Of a DNA stretch of 32,822 bases, positions 7,517-18,251 are shown one piece after another. The stretch lies in contig CALLPT010000146.1 of assembly GCA_938015575.1 (NCBI GenBank), positions 1-32,822 of the forward strand, written 5' to 3'. A program made the translations under genes and the position numbers. How positions within the stretch are numbered: position 1 is the stretch's first letter; each line of letters opens with the position of its first letter. The DNA comes from an uncultured Acidimicrobiales bacterium. Its GTDB lineage: Bacteria; Actinomycetota; Acidimicrobiia; Acidimicrobiales; UBA10347. Under the pieces are notes generated by a model. The model worked only from the letters and a program-made list of their open reading frames with translations, did not search any database and was not told the DNA's origin.

Positions 7517-7678
7517 CCGCTTGTTCTAGGTTACCGCAGCTGAGATAAGGCGGATGAAGTCAGGATCGCCCACCAATTCACATCGCGCGTCTCATGCCGC
7601 GCTCACTCGGCGTGGTCACCGGCGACGGTGGGCAAGCGGCGCGTGGTCCGGTCGACCCACGGCCCCTGGCGGCGTGCG

Positions 7679-9754
<2,076 letters not shown>

Positions 9755-9762
9755 CCACTTCG

Positions 9763-9809
9763 TTCTCACCGACTCACTTCCCGGATTCCGGGTTCAGAAT
9801 CGGTGAGAA
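9763..9809 (+). terminator. Inverted repeat behind ligA, possible terminator
   Basis: TTCTCACCGA (9763-9772) pairs perfectly with TCGGTGAGAA (9800-9809). Inside the loop CCCGGATTCCGGG (9780-9792) forms a second short hairpin. There is no T tract after it, so it would be an atypical terminator. The right arm belongs to the first unit of the 29-bp tandem repeat, so the structure may instead be a by-product of that repeat. Confidence 0.45.
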
Positions 9810-9876
9810 GCCGGAGGCGGGTTCAGAATCGGTGAGAAGCCGAAGGCGGGTTCGGAATCGGTGAGAAGCCGGAGGG
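9790..9876 (+). repeat. Three tandem copies of a 29-bp repeat between ligA and the HelD-like gene
   Basis: Three head-to-tail units begin at 9790, 9819 and 9848, each starting GGGTTCAGAATCGGTGAGAA and ending AGCCGGAGGC or a close variant. Units 1 and 2 differ at one position (G/A near the end); unit 3 differs at two or three. A partial fourth start (GGGTTCGC, 9878-9885) runs into the -10 box of the next gene. No spacers separate the units, so it is a minisatellite and not a CRISPR array. Confidence 0.9.
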
Positions 9877-9885
9877 TGGGTTCGC

Positions 9886-9897
9886 TAGCCTGGCTCG
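9886..9897 (+). promoter_or_regulatory. -10 box TAGCCT of leaderless HelD-like gene
   Basis: TAGCCT (9886-9891) matches TANNNT and is followed by exactly 6 nt and the ATG at 9898. It lies directly behind the 29-bp repeat array, which therefore occupies the upstream promoter region. Confidence 0.5.
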
Positions 9898-11526
9898 ATG
9901 GTTGCGGTGGATCTTGACGAAGAACGCGCCGCGCTCGAACTCGCCAGGGCCGCAGCTGCCGACAAGCTGATCGAACTGCGATCGCGCAAACTCGTCGCAG
10001 CCGACGAGCTCAGCGAGGAGTACATGCAGGCGGTCGTGCGCGGCGCGATCGAGAAGCTGCAGAACGAGCTGACCGTCTTTGGACGCATCGACGACGATGA
10101 GCCCTGGCGTGTTGGGCTCTACGGCGTCGAGCAGCGGGGCAACCAGCTCGTGATCGACTGGCGGGCCCCGTTCGCGCAAGGTTTCTATCGCGCCCGGTTC
10201 GAAGACCCCATGGGCCTGACCCGTCGCGTCAGCTATGTCGGCGCCATCGATGAGCTCTTCATCGAAGAGTTCACGACGCAGCAAGTCACCGGGTCCTCCC
10301 CACTGATGGCCGAACTTGATCGGGGCCGCGGTGAGACGATGAAGACGGCAGTCGCGACGCTGCAAACCGAACAAGACGAACTCGTGCGTCGCGACCCCGA
10401 TGAACGCATGGTGCTGCGCGGCGGTCCCGGTACGGGCAAAACCGTGGTCGGTCTCCATCGCGCCGCGTGGCTGGTCTACAACGACCGGCGGGTGCTCTCG
10501 AGCGACATCTTGATCCTCGGCCCATCCGATCGGTATCTCAAGTACATCGCCTCGGTACTTCCGACGCTCGGCGAGAGCAAGGTCCGACAGACGACCTTTG
10601 CTCGACTCTTGGGGCCCACGAGCGAGGTCGGGTCGACGATCGACTGGCCAACGGTTCTCGACCGGCTCGAGGCGTCGCTCTATGCGCCCCAGGCGCTGCA
10701 GATCCGTTTCAAACAGGTGAGCGAAGCCGACGTCGAGGCCATGCTCACCCACGTGCAGGGGTCGTCTCTGCCGTGGCGAGACAAGCGCAAGGGCGTCGAG
10801 TCAGCGCTGATTCGCCACACGGGGTTCGCCGCAAAAGATGTGCGCGAGGGGGTGGCTGCGGTGATGCCGGCGTGCAGCGCGGCCCAGGCCTGGAAGCGAC
10901 TGAAGAACCCGGCGACGCTGCGAGCGCTGGGTCTCGACGACGAGACGATCGCGGCGTGGCGAATGGTCGACGAGGACGGGCCATTGATGGACGAGCTCCA
11001 CGCCCGCTTCAACTCGTCGACGACCCGGTATTCCCATGTCGTGGTCGACGAGGCCCAGGACCTCACCGAGATGCAGCTCCGGGCCGTGCAGCGCCGGGCG
11101 ACCGGGCTCACGCTCGTCGGCGACGATGCCCAGACCTCGGCCCCGGGCGCGCTCGGGCTGAGCGCGATTGCGGCGCGGCTCGGAATCGTCCAGGACATCC
11201 TCGCGACCGCTTATCGAATGTCAGCCGAGATCGCCGACTGGCTCAACGAGCATGCGGCCGAGAGCGGGTTGCCGGCGGTGGAGCTGATCGGCATCCGCCC
11301 GACCGGACGCCCGGTGACTCGGATCGCGCCCAGCGAGATCGAAGCGGTTGCGGCGCGTCTCGACGCCGACTGGCCAAACGCTCGGGTGCTCGCCCATGGA
11401 GACGTGTGGATCCACAAGGGCATCGAGTACGACGCGGTGCTCGTCGACACTCGAGGGATGGACGCGGCCGAGATCTATCTCGCCGCGTCGCGCGCCGCGC
11501 ACGAACTCGTTGTGGTCGGCCGTTAG
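9898..11526 (+). CDS. Short HelD-like superfamily I ATPase, 542 aa
   Basis: A UvrD/Rep-type P-loop ATPase of the HelD group, whose studied members bind RNA polymerase and remove it from nucleic acid rather than unwinding DNA. Residues 1-60 form a charged helical arm rich in E, R and A. The region WRVGLYGVEQRGNQLVIDWR is typical of HelD proteins (xYIGRxGxxxxxxxxLVxDWRxP). Walker A is GGPGTGKTVV (about 175-184), Walker B is VVVDEAQDL (about 381), motif III is LVGDDAQT, motif IV is ATAYRMS. The last motifs are HKGIEYDAVLVD and AASRAAHELVVVG. At 542 aa it is clearly shorter than characterised HelD proteins (700-770 aa), mainly through a compact insertion region and a short final ATPase lobe. Leaderless start; convergent with the membrane protein gene 18 bp away. 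Confidence 0.82.
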   Translation: MVAVDLDEERAALELARAAAADKLIELRSRKLVAADELSEEYMQAVVRGAIEKLQNELTVFGRIDDDEPWRVGLYGVEQRGNQLVIDWRAPFAQGFYRARFEDPMGLTRRVSYVGAIDELFIEEFTTQQVTGSSPLMAELDRGRGETMKTAVATLQTEQDELVRRDPDERMVLRGGPGTGKTVVGLHRAAWLVYNDRRVLSSDILILGPSDRYLKYIASVLPTLGESKVRQTTFARLLGPTSEVGSTIDWPTVLDRLEASLYAPQALQIRFKQVSEADVEAMLTHVQGSSLPWRDKRKGVESALIRHTGFAAKDVREGVAAVMPACSAAQAWKRLKNPATLRALGLDDETIAAWRMVDEDGPLMDELHARFNSSTTRYSHVVVDEAQDLTEMQLRAVQRRATGLTLVGDDAQTSAPGALGLSAIAARLGIVQDILATAYRMSAEIADWLNEHAAESGLPAVELIGIRPTGRPVTRIAPSEIEAVAARLDADWPNARVLAHGDVWIHKGIEYDAVLVDTRGMDAAEIYLAASRAAHELVVVGR

Positions 11527-11544
11527 CGATTCACTACTGCGGCG

Positions 11545-11961
11545 CTAGTTGGCGTCGAAGCACCAGGTGTAGGTCTGGGTATTCAGCGGGCCCTGGACGA
11601 TCAGCCAGTAGTTCACGCGGACGCAGTTCTGTTCGGTGAACAGCCGTTCGAGGGTCTTGCCTGCTCCCGGGCTGAAGCGGATCTGATTGAGCGCAAGTAC
11701 TTCGGTGATCTCGTCTTCGGGGATCGGCACGCCATTGATGTCGATCTCGGCCGTGTAGCCGGCCGCCAGGTCGACCACGACGTCGCTCTGAAGCACCACG
11801 GTGCTCTGGGCTACCGGTGAAACCTCTTGGATCGCCACGGGCAGGTCGGTCGTTCGCGGGTTGCCGAGATAGACGACGATGGCGGTACCGAAGAGCGCCG
11901 CGGCGATGGCCAAGGCGCCGATGATGATGAGGCGATTGGTGCGGGCGGAGGGAAGGTCCAC
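11545..11961 (-). CDS. Membrane-anchored protein of unknown function, 138 aa
   Basis: The N-terminus is a short basic segment followed by one transmembrane helix (about 11-33, LIIIGALAIAAALFGTAIVV). The remaining roughly 105 residues would lie outside the membrane and contain only two cysteines (QNCVRVNY and YTWCFDAN near the end), which could form a disulfide. The pattern PVAQSTVVLQSDVVVDLAAG followed by IDINGVPIPEDEI suggests a small beta domain. I recognise no family. The GTG at 11961 lies 6 nt after a TACGCT box, so it is probably leaderless. The gene is divergent from the PASTA protein gene (143 bp between starts) and convergent with the HelD-like gene. Confidence 0.65.
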   Translation of the reverse strand: MDLPSARTNRLIIIGALAIAAALFGTAIVVYLGNPRTTDLPVAIQEVSPVAQSTVVLQSDVVVDLAAGYTAEIDINGVPIPEDEITEVLALNQIRFSPGAGKTLERLFTEQNCVRVNYWLIVQGPLNTQTYTWCFDAN

Positions 11962-11973
11962 GGGTCGAGCGTA
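11962..11973 (-). promoter_or_regulatory. -10 box TACGCT of leaderless small membrane protein gene
   Basis: On the minus strand TACGCT (11973-11968) is followed by 6 nt (CGACCC) and the GTG at 11961. Same geometry as ligA and the HelD-like gene. Confidence 0.45.
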
Positions 11974-12089
11974 CGTCGGAACCCGACCGTCAGCGCGGCC
12001 AGGGCAGCGAGGCGAATGTCACAAACGAGCGTGAGTCGAACGCCGTGCCGGTTGCGTCGGAGCGCCGCTGCAGGACCAACATGGGGAAC

Positions 12090-12095
12090 TACGCT
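12090..12095 (+). promoter_or_regulatory. Possible -10 box TACGCT of the PASTA pseudokinase gene
   Basis: TACGCT lies 9 nt before the ATG at 12105, allowing a leaderless or near-leaderless transcript. This, with the conserved kinase domain starting just after, argues for 12105 over the upstream GTG at 12045 or ATG at 12081. Confidence 0.35.
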
Positions 12096-12104
12096 CAAGG
12101 CGCC

Positions 12105-14168
12105 ATGAACCCCCTGGAGCCGACCGATCTGGTCGACCGCATCTTCGGAGACCGGTTTCGAGTCGTCGGGCGCGTCGAAACCGGACCTCACGCCGAGGTC
12201 TGCGTCGCCGTGGACCTCGACGCGGGGGAGCACGTCGCGCTCAAGGTGTTCGACCAGGCACTCGGCGAGGATCCCGATCTGGCCGAACGCATCATCGAAG
12301 CCATCGACGACGCAGCCGAAGTCCGGCATCCGACCCTGGTCGAGATCATCGATCGCGGCATCGCAGGGGTCCGGATCTGGGTCGCTTCCGAGCTGTGCAC
12401 CGGCGGCAGCCTGCGGTCCATGCTCGCGCTCGGCGAGCGACTGACTCCGAGCCAGGCGTTGGTCATGAGCCTGGAATGCGCCCGGGTGTTGGACCACGTG
12501 CACGGCCACGGTCGCGTGCACCAAGGCCTCAAACCCGAGAACATCTTGTTCTCCGACGACCAGCGGCTGCGCATCACCGACATGGGCCTGTCGGCGGTGT
12601 TGGCCGACGCGCCGCTGGCCGACGCGAACCGTTCCGTCGACCGGGTTCGTTATCTCGCCCCGGAGCAGACCGAATCGGCACCGGTCACGGGCGAGGCCGA
12701 CCTGTACTCCCTCGCCCTCGTTGTCAACGAAGCGGTGAGCGGGCAAGGGCCCGCGGTCGCGGACACCGCAGTAGGTACAGCGGCGCTTCGCCGCACGACC
12801 CAAGCAGAACTCGCGAGCGACCTCGGCGCTTTGCGCTCGCCGCTCGAGCGGTGCGGGCGAATTCACGCCGAGGATCGTCCCGAGGCCGATGAACTCACGA
12901 TTGCGCTACTCGCTGCCGCCGAGACGATGTCGCGGCCTGGCCCGTTGCCACTGATCGGCATTCCCGGTTTGGGCTTGCTCGACCCGCCGACGCCGGTGCA
13001 GCCAGTGGCCTTCGAGCCCGGGCCCGTCGAGGTGCCTGGCCTCGATGGTCCTGTCGAGCCGGGCAATCTTGTCGCGGTCCCCGATGTCCCTGACGAGGTG
13101 GAGCGCGTTGCCCTCGAAGATCTCGATCGGGCCGAGCCGACCTTCGCCGACCTCGACGATGTCGAGGAACCAGTCGCGTTCGACGCGCCAACTTCGCCCG
13201 CCCAGGCCGCGTCCTCGGGGACGGTCTTTCGACAAGATGCCGAGGATCTCGACGATCACCTGCCGAGCTGGCCGCTCTTCGTACTCGGTGGGCTGGTCGC
13301 TCTTGCGGTCGCCGCATGGTTCGTCCTCGGATCTGCGGGTGGCGGAGGGGCAGCCTCGGTCCCGAACCTGATCGGCGCCGAAGAGGCCGAGGTTGTGGCA
13401 TTGGCGGAAGAAAGCGGCTGGCAGGTGAGCCGTCTCGAGACCCGACTCAATGGCAGCACGCCCGGGTCGATCGTGACCCAAGATCCTGCCGCGGGCGCCG
13501 AACTCGACGACGGCGAGACGCTCACCATCACCGTGTCGCTCGGCAGCGAGATGGTCGAGATCCCCGATGATGTCACCGGGCTCACCATCGAGCAGGCACG
13601 AGATCGACTGTCGGTTGCGAACCTGGTCGTCGGTGCCGTCACCGAAGAGAACAGTGAAACGGTCGACGCGGGCGTGGTGATCGATGTCGACGAGCCAACG
13701 CGCCAGAAGCCGGCGGGCGAGTCCGTCGCGTTGCGAGTTTCGATCGGCCCCGAGGCGCGCGTGGTGCCCGATGTCATCGGTACCAGCATCAGCGATGCGA
13801 CCGCCGTGCTGGCCGCCCTGCGGCTCCAGGCCGACGAGCAGCTGGTCTTCGACCCGTTCGCTGAAGCCGGGACAGTGCTCGGCAGTCTGCCCGGCGCCGG
13901 TGAACCGGCGGCAGCTGACTCTCAGGTGCTCCTGCAGGTCAGCGCCGGCCCCGAGCCTGTCGTCATCCCTGACGTCACCGACCTGGCGCTCGCCGACGCG
14001 GTCGACATCATCGAGTCGTTCGGCCTGATCTTTGCCGATACGCAGGGAACGCCGGGCGAGCCTGTGATCGGGACCTTCCCCGACATCGGGCAGACCGTCG
14101 ATGTGGGCACCGAGATCACGATCGTGTTGGGCGAACCGAGTGACGAGGAAGCCGCCGAAGACGGCTAG
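12105..14168 (+). CDS. PASTA-domain serine/threonine kinase homologue, probably a pseudokinase, 687 aa
   Basis: Built like the PknB/StkP receptors: a cytoplasmic kinase-like domain (about 12-275), an acidic proline-containing linker, one transmembrane helix (about 385-410, LFVLGGLVALAVAAWFVL), and four extracellular PASTA repeats (about 417-485, 486-552, 553-620, 621-680) that in relatives bind muropeptides or lipid II. The kinase part keeps the ATP-anchoring lysine (VALKVF, K47), LKPEN (142-146), the metal-binding Asp in a D-M-G triad (D159) and APE. However, the catalytic loop reads HQGLKPEN instead of HRDLKPEN: the catalytic aspartate position is Gly141. The glycine loop is also degenerate (VETGPHAEV). 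Catalysis is therefore doubtful, while ATP binding may persist. A scaffold role in cell-wall control, as for the mycobacterial pseudokinase MviN, is an inference. Start chosen at 12105. Single-gene unit. Confidence 0.87.
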   Translation: MNPLEPTDLVDRIFGDRFRVVGRVETGPHAEVCVAVDLDAGEHVALKVFDQALGEDPDLAERIIEAIDDAAEVRHPTLVEIIDRGIAGVRIWVASELCTGGSLRSMLALGERLTPSQALVMSLECARVLDHVHGHGRVHQGLKPENILFSDDQRLRITDMGLSAVLADAPLADANRSVDRVRYLAPEQTESAPVTGEADLYSLALVVNEAVSGQGPAVADTAVGTAALRRTTQAELASDLGALRSPLERCGRIHAEDRPEADELTIALLAAAETMSRPGPLPLIGIPGLGLLDPPTPVQPVAFEPGPVEVPGLDGPVEPGNLVAVPDVPDEVERVALEDLDRAEPTFADLDDVEEPVAFDAPTSPAQAASSGTVFRQDAEDLDDHLPSWPLFVLGGLVALAVAAWFVLGSAGGGGAASVPNLIGAEEAEVVALAEESGWQVSRLETRLNGSTPGSIVTQDPAAGAELDDGETLTITVSLGSEMVEIPDDVTGLTIEQARDRLSVANLVVGAVTEENSETVDAGVVIDVDEPTRQKPAGESVALRVSIGPEARVVPDVIGTSISDATAVLAALRLQADEQLVFDPFAEAGTVLGSLPGAGEPAAADSQVLLQVSAGPEPVVIPDVTDLALADAVDIIESFGLIFADTQGTPGEPVIGTFPDIGQTVDVGTEITIVLGEPSDEEAAEDG

Positions 14169-14190
14169 CGCTTCTGTCTCTGGCCGCGGC

Positions 14191-14610
14191 CTATGCCGTG
14201 ATGTCGCGTAGGCGGTTGGCGACTTCTTCGGCCAACGACTGTTGCTCTGCGGTCGGATCGATGTCTTGGAGCGCCATGATCATCGAGACATCGCCCTCGA
14301 CCTCGATCTCGCCGGACATGAACGAGATCATCAACATCTCGTACTGCTGATCGACCAGAAGCTGGCGTGCGACTTCGTAGGGAACGCGCACGGCGACGTC
14401 GGGATTGTCGATGTGACCCATCTCGGGGATGAACGAGCCATCGGTGGTGTCGACATGGCCGAGCACCTCGCCCTCGGCGAAGGGGGCATCGATCACGGTG
14501 ACGTTCAGCCGAACCGGCTCGTCGGGCGCTTCGACCCGATCGATGTATTCGGCATGCAGAGCGCGTGCCTCTTCGATCCAGGCAGGCGACAAGAAGGGGT
14601 GTGCGGCCAC
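14191..14610 (-). CDS. SCP2 (sterol carrier)-like protein, 139 aa
   Basis: The track frame begins at 14676, but I place the start at the GTG 14610 (VAAHPFLSPAWIEEARALHA): a TACGGT box lies exactly 6 nt before it, and HPFLSPxWIExAR is the usual N-terminus of actinobacterial SCP2-like proteins. The rest fits the SCP2 lipid-binding fold: a beta-sheet segment (LNVTVIDAPFAEGEVLGHVD), then DVAVRVPYEVARQLLVDQQ and the diagnostic ISFMSGEIEVEGDVSMIMAL. Such proteins bind hydrophobic ligands in the cytoplasm; the ligand is unknown. The gene is divergent from gatC (101 bp between starts) and convergent with the PASTA gene (22 bp between stops). Confidence 0.72.
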   Translation of the reverse strand: MAAHPFLSPAWIEEARALHAEYIDRVEAPDEPVRLNVTVIDAPFAEGEVLGHVDTTDGSFIPEMGHIDNPDVAVRVPYEVARQLLVDQQYEMLMISFMSGEIEVEGDVSMIMALQDIDPTAEQQSLAEEVANRLRDITA

Positions 14611-14622
14611 CTCATCACCGTA
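14611..14622 (-). promoter_or_regulatory. -10 box TACGGT of leaderless SCP2-like gene
   Basis: TACGGT (14622-14617, minus strand), 6 nt (GATGAG), then GTG at 14610. It decides the start codon against the 22-residue longer frame in the ORF track. Confidence 0.5.
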
Positions 14623-14711
14623 GACGTTTTCTCCCTGTCTGCCGCCAGAGGGGACCGATAGCATCACAGGGTGCACACCCCCTATTCCGCCTGCGCCGGA
14701 GGTCCCGTTCG

Positions 14712-15014
14712 ATGAGCGGTGAGATCTCCCGTGACGAGGTCGCGCACGTCGCTTCGCTGGCTCGCTTGAGCATCACCGACGACGAGCTGACGACGTTTAC
14801 CGACCAACTCTGCGTCGTCCTCGAGACGGCCGCGCAGCTCAATGCGCTCGACCTCGACGATGTCGAACCGATGGCGCAGCCGTATCCGCTCGCCAACGTG
14901 CTCCGTGTCGACGAAATCGTGCCGAGCCTTGACCGCGACGAAGTCTTGGCCCAGGCGCCGGCCGCCGAAGACGGACGCTTCCGCGTGCCACCGGCGCTTG
15001 GTGAAGCACCATGA
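14712..15014 (+). CDS. gatC: Asp/Glu-tRNA amidotransferase subunit C, 100 aa
   Basis: GatC is the small subunit that wraps around GatA and stabilises the GatCAB complex, which converts misacylated Glu-tRNA(Gln) and/or Asp-tRNA(Asn) to the correct aminoacyl-tRNA. The sequence [20 protein letters not shown] is the family's N-terminal helix, and [19 protein letters not shown] matches its conserved middle (xVxPMxHPxxxxNVxRxDE). The ATG at 14712 has GGAGG 9 nt upstream; the longer track frame lacks support. The stop overlaps the gatA start (ATGA). First gene of the operon gatC-gatA-gatB-small membrane protein-Nudix. Confidence 0.93.
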   Translation: MSGEISRDEVAHVASLARLSITDDELTTFTDQLCVVLETAAQLNALDLDDVEPMAQPYPLANVLRVDEIVPSLDRDEVLAQAPAAEDGRFRVPPALGEAP

Positions 15015-16456
15015 GCGACGTGCTCAAGAGCGCGGCCAAGCTGGCCGAAGCTGTCCGTTCCGGCGAAACCTCGGCCGCCGATGCGCTCGCCGCGTCGTCG
15101 TCGCTGATCGCCGACCGTGACGATGAGATCCATGCGTTTCTGCACCTGACCACCGAGCGGGCCCAGGCCCAAGCCGCTGCCGTCGATGCCAAGATCGCCG
15201 CCGGTGAAGATGCCGGCCCCCTCGCTGGTGTGCCGATTGCGCTCAAGGACAACATGTGCACCCGTGGCGCCCCCACGACGTGTAGCTCCAAGATCCTCGA
15301 TGGGTGGCATCCTCCGTATGACGCCACAGTGGTCGACCGTCTCGAAGCGGCCGGTGCGATCGTTGTCGGCAAAACCAACCTCGACGAGTTCGCCATGGGG
15401 TCTTCGACCGAGAACTCGGCGTTCGGTCCGACCCGGAACCCGCTCGACACCAGTCGGGTCCCGGGCGGCTCGAGTGGCGGTTCCGCGGCTGCCGTCGCGG
15501 CCGGCTACGTGCCCCTGTCCCTCGGTAGCGACACCGGCGGATCCATCCGCCAGCCCGCAGCCCTGTGTGGCGTTGTCGGCGTCAAGCCCACCTATGGCGC
15601 CGTTTCGCGTTACGGCTTGATCGCCTTTGCCAGCTCGCTCGACCAGATCGGGCCGTTTGCCCATACCGTCGAAGACGCCGCACTGTGCTTCGATGTCGTC
15701 AGCGGACACGACCGCCTCGATGCCACGTCGATTCCCGAGCCGCTCGCTCCGACGTTGACCAACCTGCACGATGGCGTGGACGGCATGCGCATCGGGATCA
15801 TCGACGAACTGATGGGCGACGGCATCGAACCCGATGTCCGCCGTCGCACCGAGCAAGCGGCCGAGGCACTCGCGGCCGCGGGCGCAATCGTTGACACGGT
15901 CAGCGTGCCGGCGACGATCTATGGGCTCGCCGCCTATTACCTGATCGCTCCGGCCGAGGCGTCGAGCAACCTGGCGCGCTACGACGGCGTTCGCTACGGA
16001 CAGCGTGTCGACGGCGCGAACGTCGCCACGATGAACACGAATACCCGCTCGGCCGGCTTCGGTGACGAGGTCAAGCGCCGCATCATGCTCGGAACCTATG
16101 CGCTGTCGTCGGGCTACTACGACGCGTATTACGGCAAGGCCCAACGGGTCCGCACCCTCATTTCCAACGAGTTCGCGGCGGCCTATGAGAACTTCGATCT
16201 GCTGTTGTCGCCGACGTCGCCGTCCACGGCGTTCGAACTCGGCGCCAAGTCCGACCCGATGTCGCTCTACATGTGCGACGTGTGCACGATCCCGTCGAAC
16301 CTTGCGGGCCACCCGGCCATGTCGGTGCCGTTCGGGGTCGGCGACGATGGACTGCCGGTCGGGGTGCAGGTACTCGCACCGATGTTGCAGGAACCCCGCA
16401 TGTTCCGAGCGGCGCAAGTCTTGGAAAACGCAGCAGCTTCCGGAGGAGCCGCATGA
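15011..16456 (+). CDS. gatA: Asp/Glu-tRNA amidotransferase subunit A, 481 aa
   Basis: GatA is the amidase-signature subunit that hydrolyses glutamine and supplies ammonia through a channel to GatB. The Ser-cisSer-Lys triad is complete: K79 in IALKDN, S154 in PGGSSGGS and S178 in [15 protein letters not shown]. These are the same residue numbers as in the well-studied Staphylococcus aureus enzyme. Further signatures are [17 protein letters not shown] and [20 protein letters not shown]. The length is typical. It starts inside the gatC stop (ATGA) and its own stop overlaps gatB in the same way, so the three subunits are likely produced in equal amounts. Confidence 0.97.
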   Translation: MSDVLKSAAKLAEAVRSGETSAADALAASSSLIADRDDEIHAFLHLTTERAQAQAAAVDAKIAAGEDAGPLAGVPIALKDNMCTRGAPTTCSSKILDGWHPPYDATVVDRLEAAGAIVVGKTNLDEFAMGSSTENSAFGPTRNPLDTSRVPGGSSGGSAAAVAAGYVPLSLGSDTGGSIRQPAALCGVVGVKPTYGAVSRYGLIAFASSLDQIGPFAHTVEDAALCFDVVSGHDRLDATSIPEPLAPTLTNLHDGVDGMRIGIIDELMGDGIEPDVRRRTEQAAEALAAAGAIVDTVSVPATIYGLAAYYLIAPAEASSNLARYDGVRYGQRVDGANVATMNTNTRSAGFGDEVKRRIMLGTYALSSGYYDAYYGKAQRVRTLISNEFAAAYENFDLLLSPTSPSTAFELGAKSDPMSLYMCDVCTIPSNLAGHPAMSVPFGVGDDGLPVGVQVLAPMLQEPRMFRAAQVLENAAASGGAA

Positions 16457-17892
16457 GCGACACGACCGAAACCAAGCAGGTGCTTCCCGACGGCTGGGAG
16501 ATGGTCATCGGTCTCGAGGTTCACGTCGAGCTCGCGACCAAGACGAAGCTGTTCTGCGGCTGCGCCAACCATTTCGGCGACGAGCCCAACACCAACATCT
16601 GCCCGACCTGTCTGGGTCTGCCGGGCTCGTTGCCCGTGCCGAACGAGCAGGCAATTCACTTCGCCATGGTCCTCGGGCGTGCACTCGGCTGCAGCGTCGA
16701 GCCGGGGATCTTTGCCCGGAAGAACTACTTCTACCCGGACATGCCCAAGGACTACCAGACCACGCAATACGAAGAGCCGACCAACGAGCATGGGGCCATC
16801 ACGCTGCCCGACGGCCGCGTCATTGCGATTGAACGAGCCCATATCGAAGAAGACACCGGAAAGTCGACGCACCTGGGCGGCGGCGGTCGCATCCACGATG
16901 CGACGGCGACCTTGGTCGACTACAACCGAGCCGGCGTGCCGCTGGTCGAGGTCGTCAGCGGTCCCGAGATGCGCACGGCAGACGAAGCCCGTGCCTACGT
17001 CGCCGAGTTGCGTGACATCTTGCTCGCGACCGGCGTGAGCGACGCCCGCATGGAAGAAGGCTCCATGCGCGTCGACGCCAACGTCTCGGTGCGCCCGACC
17101 GGTAGCGACGAGCTGCGGACACGCTGCGAGATCAAGAACATCAACTCGTTGCGTTCGCTCGGGCGAGCCATCAACTACGAGGCCCGTCGTCACGTCGACC
17201 TGTGGACGAACAACGATCAACCGACCCAAGAGACCCGGCACTGGGACGAAGAGGGCGGTCGGACAACTTCGGGTCGTTCAAAAGAAGACGCCGAGGACTA
17301 CCGGTACTTCGCCTGCCCCGACCTGCCGCCGCTCGTGCCGACGGCCGAGACGATCGCCGACATCGACTCGTCGATGCCGGCGCTTCCGGCAGCTCGTCGG
17401 GCCGCGCTGGCCGAAGCCGCTGGCGTCGCCGAAGCTGACACGCTGCTCGCGATCGAACGCGGCCTCGACGGACTCGCCTGCGAGACCATCGCCGCAGGCG
17501 GCGATGCGACGGCAGTGATGAAGCACGTTGATCAGAACCTGGCCGAAGGCCAGGGCAAGCTGACCTCGGCGTCGTTCGCCGCGCTCGTGTCGATGGAAGC
17601 CGACGGGGCGCTGAGCTCGACCCAGGTCAAGACCGTGCTCGCTGAGCTTGTCGCCAACGGTGGCGACCCGGCTGCGATCGCAGCATCGATGGGCTTCGAG
17701 GCCATGGACACCGGCGAACTCGATGGTTTGCTCGACCAACTCATCGCCGACAACCCCGACGAATGGGGCCGCTTCCTCGAAGGCGACAACAAGGTGCAGG
17801 GGTTCTTCGTCGGCCAGATCATGAAAGCCACCCAAGGCAAGGCCGACGGCAAGGTCGTCAACCAGCTCATGCGTCAACGAGCCCAAGACTGA
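16453..17892 (+). CDS. gatB: Asp/Glu-tRNA amidotransferase subunit B, 479 aa
   Basis: GatB phosphorylates the mischarged tRNA-bound Glu/Asp and performs the transamidation with ammonia from GatA. The N-terminus has [19 protein letters not shown] followed by [14 protein letters not shown], giving the Cys set (CGC...CPTC) of zinc-binding GatB proteins. [20 protein letters not shown] and [14 protein letters not shown] are catalytic-cradle signatures. The C-terminal YqeY-like tail that contacts tRNA is present ([20 protein letters not shown]). I choose ATG 16453 over the track's 16273: GGAGG lies 7 nt upstream, ATGA overlaps the gatA stop, and the domain starts there. Co-transcribed with two further small genes. 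Confidence 0.97.
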   Translation: MSDTTETKQVLPDGWEMVIGLEVHVELATKTKLFCGCANHFGDEPNTNICPTCLGLPGSLPVPNEQAIHFAMVLGRALGCSVEPGIFARKNYFYPDMPKDYQTTQYEEPTNEHGAITLPDGRVIAIERAHIEEDTGKSTHLGGGGRIHDATATLVDYNRAGVPLVEVVSGPEMRTADEARAYVAELRDILLATGVSDARMEEGSMRVDANVSVRPTGSDELRTRCEIKNINSLRSLGRAINYEARRHVDLWTNNDQPTQETRHWDEEGGRTTSGRSKEDAEDYRYFACPDLPPLVPTAETIADIDSSMPALPAARRAALAEAAGVAEADTLLAIERGLDGLACETIAAGGDATAVMKHVDQNLAEGQGKLTSASFAALVSMEADGALSSTQVKTVLAELVANGGDPAAIAASMGFEAMDTGELDGLLDQLIADNPDEWGRFLEGDNKVQGFFVGQIMKATQGKADGKVVNQLMRQRAQD

Positions 17893-17894
17893 CC

Positions 17895-18251
17895 ATGCCC
17901 GGTCGGGCCCAAGCCCGCATCTCGCGTCTGCTGCGCGACGGCGCGGGCCGCTCGCTCGGCGAGCCGTTGTGGCTTGTCGTTCCGGTCACGCTCGTGTCGG
18001 TGGAGCGAGATGGTGTTGGGACACACATCTGGTCCGGGATCTCGGACCTGTTGGCGGGGATCGCCGAGCTCCTGATGGGCCTGTGGCTGTGGCCAGCGGC
18101 AATCGGTGCTGGTTTCGCCCATCGTGGGCGGATCTACGTCGGACTGGGCGAGACCCATGATGTGTGGGAGATTCCCCGAGCGTTCGAGGCCGAAGTCGTC
18201 GAGACCTTTCAGTCCCGCGGGCTGTTCGTGCATCATCAAGGGCAGTCATGA
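17895..18251 (+). CDS. Small membrane-associated protein, unknown, 118 aa
   Basis: Begins 2 nt after the gatB stop (ATG 17895, MPGRAQARISRLLRDGAGRS) and ends overlapping the next gene by ATGA, so it is embedded in the gat operon. The N-terminus is basic, one long hydrophobic segment lies at about 49-76 (ISDLLAGIAELLMGLWLWPA), and the C-terminal 40 residues are hydrophilic (TFQSRGLFVHHQ). I do not recognise a family. Its position between gatB and a Nudix hydrolase may be convenience of transcription rather than function. The longer track frame from 17763 overlaps gatB and has no support. Confidence 0.6.
   Translation: MPGRAQARISRLLRDGAGRSLGEPLWLVVPVTLVSVERDGVGTHIWSGISDLLAGIAELLMGLWLWPAAIGAGFAHRGRIYVGLGETHDVWEIPRAFEAEVVETFQSRGLFVHHQGQS

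Noticed and set aside
9790-9876. Possible CRISPR array with 29-bp repeats
   Set aside because: Units are directly adjacent with no spacers and no cas genes are nearby; it is a tandem minisatellite.
14611-14676. 22-residue N-terminal extension of the SCP2-like protein given by the ORF track
   Set aside because: The TACGGT-N6-GTG geometry and the family N-terminus favour the start at 14610; the extension lies in the divergent promoter region.
14615-16417. 600-aa minus-strand ORF
   Set aside because: Antisense to gatC/gatA; the composition is that of a complementary shadow.
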